DNA of 8,970 nucleotides, taken from positions 1 through 8,970 of the forward strand of contig JAJZQR010000211.1 of assembly GCA_021806765.1 (NCBI GenBank), read 5' to 3'. Shown here piece after piece: positions 6,202 to 8,970 of the stretch. Below the pieces are notes generated by a model. It worked only from the letters and a program-made list of their open reading frames with translations, was not told where the DNA came from and made no database searches. Both the position numbers and the translations under genes were made by a program. Source of the DNA: Chloroflexota bacterium. GTDB taxonomy: Bacteria > Chloroflexota > UBA6077. The stretch's first letter is position 1. Each line of letters opens with the position of its first letter.

Positions 6202-6464
6202 CATTCCAGAGGCTCCCGCGGTACCACCCTAATTAGCAAACTGCTCGCTCGTCGGGGTACGTGTTCATACCCCCGTCTGATCTAACGGCGGACGAAGCCG
6301 GCCAAGCCTACTCGATCCGGACTCCCGGAACCTTTCGGTTGGCAGCTCAGGAAGGATTTTCGGCGAACATACCACATCCGGTCACACCAACCCCGGACTC
6401 TCTGAGTGGGAACTGCCCGCCTACTCGTTTCCGTCAAAGCCTTTGGGCAAGTGGTATTCGATTG
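6172..6464 (-). ncRNA. T-box riboswitch leader of ilvB, isoleucine-type
   Basis: The minus strand carries the near-invariant T-box AGGGTGGTACCGCGG (6230-6216). Stem I landmarks are the AGTA motif (6425-6422), AGAGAG (6403-6398) and GGTTGGTGTGA in the apical loop. AGTA and GAA (6361-6359) form the loop E motif, flanked by GGCG/CGCC above and GGAA/TTCC below. The 3' side of the specifier loop between GAA and TTCC is AATCC. The most sensible codon is ATC (6357-6355), isoleucine. The T-box bulge reads TGGT, which pairs with an acceptor end having discriminator A. That fits tRNA-Ile and argues against Asn or Ser (discriminator G). Uncharged tRNA binding should favour the antiterminator and allow ilvB expression when isoleucine is short. 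Confidence 0.9.
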
Positions 6465-6470
6465 CATTGG

Positions 6471-6499
6471 ATACTAGTGATATTCGGCACCTTTGTCAA
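6471..6499 (-). promoter_or_regulatory. Promoter of the T-box/ilvB transcript
   Basis: On the minus strand a perfect TTGACA (6499-6494) is followed by 17 bases and then TAGTAT (6476-6471). Transcription would begin near 6464, at the base of the T-box leader. Spacing and position are ideal. Confidence 0.85.
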
Positions 6500-6595
6500 G
6501 CATGTTGAGGGGCAATTTCCGGGAGATCTCTGGTTACCCGCCTGTAAGCCCCCATCCTCGCGAAGAAGAAAGGCACCGATATTGCATGCGACCCT

Positions 6596-6646
6596 CTCCC
6601 GAGGCGACGGGAAGGTAGCGTGGCCTTCGCTCCGTCGCCCCGGGAG
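6596..6646 (+). other. Long hairpin upstream of the second TPP enzyme gene
   Basis: Left arm CTCCCGAGGCGACGG (6596-6610) pairs with CCGTCGCCCCGGGAG (6632-6646) with a single A-C mismatch. An inner GAAGG/CCTTC stem (6611-6615/6624-6628) extends it. No T tract follows, so it is not a plain terminator. It sits 46 bases upstream of the ATG, between this gene and the ilvB promoter, so it may be a leader element, a dispersed palindrome or an operator. The GAGGCGACG and CGTCGCCCC segments recur in the palindrome at 4261-4290. No promoter could be recognised upstream of this gene. Confidence 0.6.
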
Positions 6647-6692
6647 TGCCAGACTGGTCACGCACCGTAGTCTTTTCTTCGGAAGGGATACC

Positions 6693-8447
6693 ATGGCTCT
6701 AACCGCAGCAGATGTGTTGATCGAAGACATCATGGACTGGGGAGTGGACACCATCTTTGGCCTCCCTGGTGACGGAATCAACGGGATCTTGGAGGCGCTG
6801 CGGAAGCGGCGCGACCAGATCAGGTTCATCCAGGTGCGCCACGAAGAGGCGGCCGCCTTCATGGCCACGGCCTACGCCAAGTACACCGGCAAGCTGGGTT
6901 GCTGTCTGGCCACCTCCGGACCCGGAGCCATCCACCTCTTGAACGGCCTGTACGACGCCAAAATGGACAGCATGCCGGTGCTGGCCATCACCGGCATGAC
7001 CTACCACGACCTGATCGGGACCCACTACCAGCAGGACGTGAACACCCAGGCCCTTTTCGAGGATGTGGCCGTGTTCGACGAACGGATTATGGGGCCGGCC
7101 CACGTCTCCAACGTGGCGCACCTGGCCTGCCGCACGGCCCTGAGCATGCGGGGTGTTGCCCATATCACCTTTCCCACCGACCTTCAGGAGAAGGAGTTCG
7201 ATGGGCTGCGCTCCAAGCAGAACATCCCACGCCACACTTCCGCCTCCTTCCAGCCCGCCAGGCGTGCGGCGAAGCCCGAGGCGGTTCGGGCAGCGGCCGA
7301 GGTTCTCAACAAGGGTAAGAAGGTCGTCATTCTGGTGGGTCAGGGCGCCCTGGGCGCAGGCGACGAGGTGGAGGAACTGGCCGAGAAGCTGGGCGCGCCG
7401 GTGGTCACTGCCCTCCTGGGGCTGGCGGTTCTCCCCAGCAGCAGCCCCTACAGGACCGGACCCCTGGGTTTGATCGGGACCCTGCCGTCGGAAAAGGCGA
7501 TGGAGGAGTGCGACACTATCGTGATGATAGGGACATCCTTCCCCTACATCGGGTTTCTGCCGAAGCCGGGGCAGGCCAGGGGCGTGCAGATCGACATCAA
7601 CCCGGACAGAATTGGGCTGCGCTACCCGGTGGAGGTGGGACTGGTGGGCGACTCCCAGCTGACCCTCCGGGCCCTGCTCCCGCTGGTCAACCGCAACTCT
7701 GACCGCGGCTTCCTGGAAACGGCCCAGAAGCGGCTGCAGCGGTGGCAAGAGACGATGGACGATCGCGGCTACCAGGATGTCGAGCCCATCAAGCCGCAGG
7801 TGGTGGCCCGAATGATCTCCGACATGGCGGAGCCGAACGCCATCATCTCCACCGATAGCGGAACCTGCGCCACCTGGATTGCTCGTCAGCTCCACGTGAA
7901 GCGGGACCAGAAGTTCGCCCTGTCCGGCAACCTGGCCACCATGGCCTGCGGGCTCCCCTACTCCATCGCCGCCAAGCTGGCCTACCCGGACCGGCAATCC
8001 ATAGCCTTCGTGGGTGACGGCGCCTTCACCATGCTCATGGGAGAGATGGCCACAGCGGTGAAGTACAACCTGCCCATCGTGGTGGTCATCCTGAAGAACA
8101 ACGTTCTCGGGCAGATCAAGTGGGAGCAGATGGTCTTCCTGGGTAACCCCGAGTACGGGGTCGAACTCCATCCCATCGACTTCGCCAAGTACGCTGAGGC
8201 GGTCGGCGCCGCCGGCTTCACAGTGGAGAAGCCGGAGGATCTGAAGCCCCAGTTGGAGCGGGCTATGGCCGCAGGCAAGCCGGCCGTGGTCCAGGTGCTG
8301 GTGGACCCCAACGAACCGCCGATGCCGGCCCAGATCACGTCCGAGCAGGCCATCCACTTTGCCGAGTCGTTGGTGCGCGGGCAGCCGAACCGGGAGCGGA
8401 TCGCCATAACGGCCTTCCGGGACAAGATCTACGAGTTTACCCACTAA
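6693..8447 (+). CDS. Thiamine-diphosphate enzyme, pyruvate oxidase (PoxB)-like
   Basis: The 584-residue product belongs to the same superfamily as acetolactate synthase. It has FGLPGDGINGILEAL (22-36), the catalytic Glu51 in RHEEAAAF, TSGPGAIHLLNGLYD, a middle domain and the cofactor motif GDGAF (441) to LKNNVLGQ (467-474). The pattern 'GDxxNG...SGPGxxHLxNGLxD...VLAI' is closest to pyruvate oxidases, which oxidise pyruvate to acetate and CO2 using FAD. FAD use is an inference, since no decisive residue was checked. Alternatives are another decarboxylase or a synthase of the same fold. GGAAGGG precedes ATG 6693 with good spacing. Upstream in-frame ATGs would place poorly coded sequence, the hairpin and part of the T-box region inside the protein, so they are rejected. 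It diverges from ilvB. Confidence 0.82.
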   Translation: MALTAADVLIEDIMDWGVDTIFGLPGDGINGILEALRKRRDQIRFIQVRHEEAAAFMATAYAKYTGKLGCCLATSGPGAIHLLNGLYDAKMDSMPVLAITGMTYHDLIGTHYQQDVNTQALFEDVAVFDERIMGPAHVSNVAHLACRTALSMRGVAHITFPTDLQEKEFDGLRSKQNIPRHTSASFQPARRAAKPEAVRAAAEVLNKGKKVVILVGQGALGAGDEVEELAEKLGAPVVTALLGLAVLPSSSPYRTGPLGLIGTLPSEKAMEECDTIVMIGTSFPYIGFLPKPGQARGVQIDINPDRIGLRYPVEVGLVGDSQLTLRALLPLVNRNSDRGFLETAQKRLQRWQETMDDRGYQDVEPIKPQVVARMISDMAEPNAIISTDSGTCATWIARQLHVKRDQKFALSGNLATMACGLPYSIAAKLAYPDRQSIAFVGDGAFTMLMGEMATAVKYNLPIVVVILKNNVLGQIKWEQMVFLGNPEYGVELHPIDFAKYAEAVGAAGFTVEKPEDLKPQLERAMAAGKPAVVQVLVDPNEPPMPAQITSEQAIHFAESLVRGQPNRERIAITAFRDKIYEFTH

Positions 8448-8474
8448 GGGGTGGTGTGGGGCGAGGCCTTGTCC

Positions 8475-8511
8475 CCTGCCGCCCGAGGATCAGTTTCCGT
8501 CGGGCGGCAGG
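8475..8511 (+). terminator. Hairpin after the TPP enzyme gene, probable terminator
   Basis: CCTGCCGCCCGA (8475-8486) and TCGGGCGGCAGG (8500-8511) form a perfect 12-base-pair stem, with an inner GGA/TCC pairing in the loop. It begins 27 bases after the stop. There is no T tract, so the terminator role is inferred from position and stability. The remaining gap to the next gene (8512-8676) shows no clear promoter. Confidence 0.55.
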
Positions 8512-8676
8512 CGCAAGACCCCGCCCTCCACCAACTTTGGGACAGTCTCCCGCGGTTCCGGGTCGAACTTGCTGGCACGGTACTTGCTACACATGTACAT
8601 CCTCTCCCGAGAGGGCGAGGGATTCCTTTGGCTGCCTGTTCGTAACAAACCTCGGTTCCCTTGAAGGAGTCACGCA

Positions 8677-8970
8677 ATGACGCGAAAACTTGTTGCTATT
8701 CTCGCGGCCGCACTGATGACTGCAGGAGCAGTGGTGGGTGTGGTTCGATCGGATAACGGCTTCGCTATGGCAGTACGGCCTCAGCCTCCCGCCGGTGCGC
8801 AGGCGGTTCCCACCAGCAGCCAGGCTGTCCAATTCTCCACCATCCTGACGGAGGCGGAGGCGCACCAGGATGTCTGGTCGCTGCCCGAGGTCCAGCAGGT
8901 TGCCGCTCAGGTCCGCGCCCAGGGGGTTCGACCCTTCACCATGACTGAGGCCACCCCTGATCCCCAGGCC
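8677..8970 (+). CDS. Exported protein of unknown function, N-terminal part
   Basis: An ATG at 8677, preceded by GAAGGAG, opens a frame that reaches the right edge without a stop (98 residues seen). Residues 1-32 look like a Sec signal peptide: MTRK, then a hydrophobic stretch (LVAILAAALMTAGAVVGVV), then a likely cleavage near Gly28-Ala32 (GFAMA). After it comes a Pro/Ala/Gln-rich, low-complexity segment, then a mixed region (STILTEAEAHQDVWSLPEVQ), which could form a helix. I do not recognise a family. The protein is probably secreted or anchored outside the membrane, and so a likely substrate of the signal peptidase encoded nearby. The C-terminal part lies beyond the window. Confidence 0.7.
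   Translation, partial: MTRKLVAILAAALMTAGAVVGVVRSDNGFAMAVRPQPPAGAQAVPTSSQAVQFSTILTEAEAHQDVWSLPEVQQVAAQVRAQGVRPFTMTEATPDPQA

Noticed and set aside
6261..6692. 144-residue N-terminal extension of the PoxB-like enzyme
   Set aside because: It runs antisense through the T-box leader and through the hairpin at 6596-6646. Homology starts at 6693, where a good ribosome site is present.
6699..8444. 581-codon minus-strand frame under the PoxB-like gene
   Set aside because: It is a shadow frame caused by high GC in the third codon position. The plus-strand protein has all expected motifs.
1..8970. CRISPR arrays, insertion sequences, defence or phage genes
   Set aside because: No regularly spaced repeats, transposase or phage genes were seen. 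The possible recombinase tail at the left edge is too short to define a mobile element.

Overview
The window is GC-rich bacterial chromosomal DNA with compact genes, strong Shine-Dalgarno sites and sigma-70-type promoters. It has two classic Gram-positive-style RNA control devices: a yybP-ykoY manganese riboswitch and a T-box leader. It also has short palindromes of the GTAGGGGCG...CGCCCCTAC type, which I associate from memory with Chloroflexota genomes. Chloroflexota is therefore the best guess for the host, but this is an inference and no rRNA or phylogenetic marker was tested.

Left edge (1-626): the C-terminal end of a plus-strand protein, possibly a serine recombinase, runs into a zone of terminators. 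A possible 37-residue single-helix membrane protein is encoded on the minus strand. A minus-strand terminator with a nine-T tract sits downstream of it and overlaps the end of the plus-strand gene.

Centre left (627-1760): a promoter, a manganese riboswitch with an overlapping intrinsic terminator, and the manganese exporter gene mntP. A separately promoted and terminated tatA follows.

Centre (1772-4257): mobA and mobB (attachment of a nucleotide to molybdenum cofactor), a small HExxH membrane protein of the M50/site-2-protease type, and signal peptidase I (lepB). tatA, mobA/mobB and lepB fit a shared theme of molybdoenzyme maturation and protein export, but that link is an inference from neighbourhood.

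Right (4261-8447): paired palindromes separate lepB from a convergent ilvB (acetolactate synthase large subunit). ilvB reads on the minus strand behind a full T-box leader whose specifier reads ATC (Ile). No ilvN is adjacent. Diverging from ilvB is a second, paralogous thiamine-diphosphate enzyme of the pyruvate oxidase type, with a long hairpin in its upstream region. The window ends inside a gene for an exported protein that I do not recognise.

Most of the window is ordinary housekeeping content. The parts most worth a second look are the RNA switches, the short membrane peptide, the compact HExxH protein and the palindrome family. I found no evidence of a defence system, CRISPR array, prophage or new multi-gene system.
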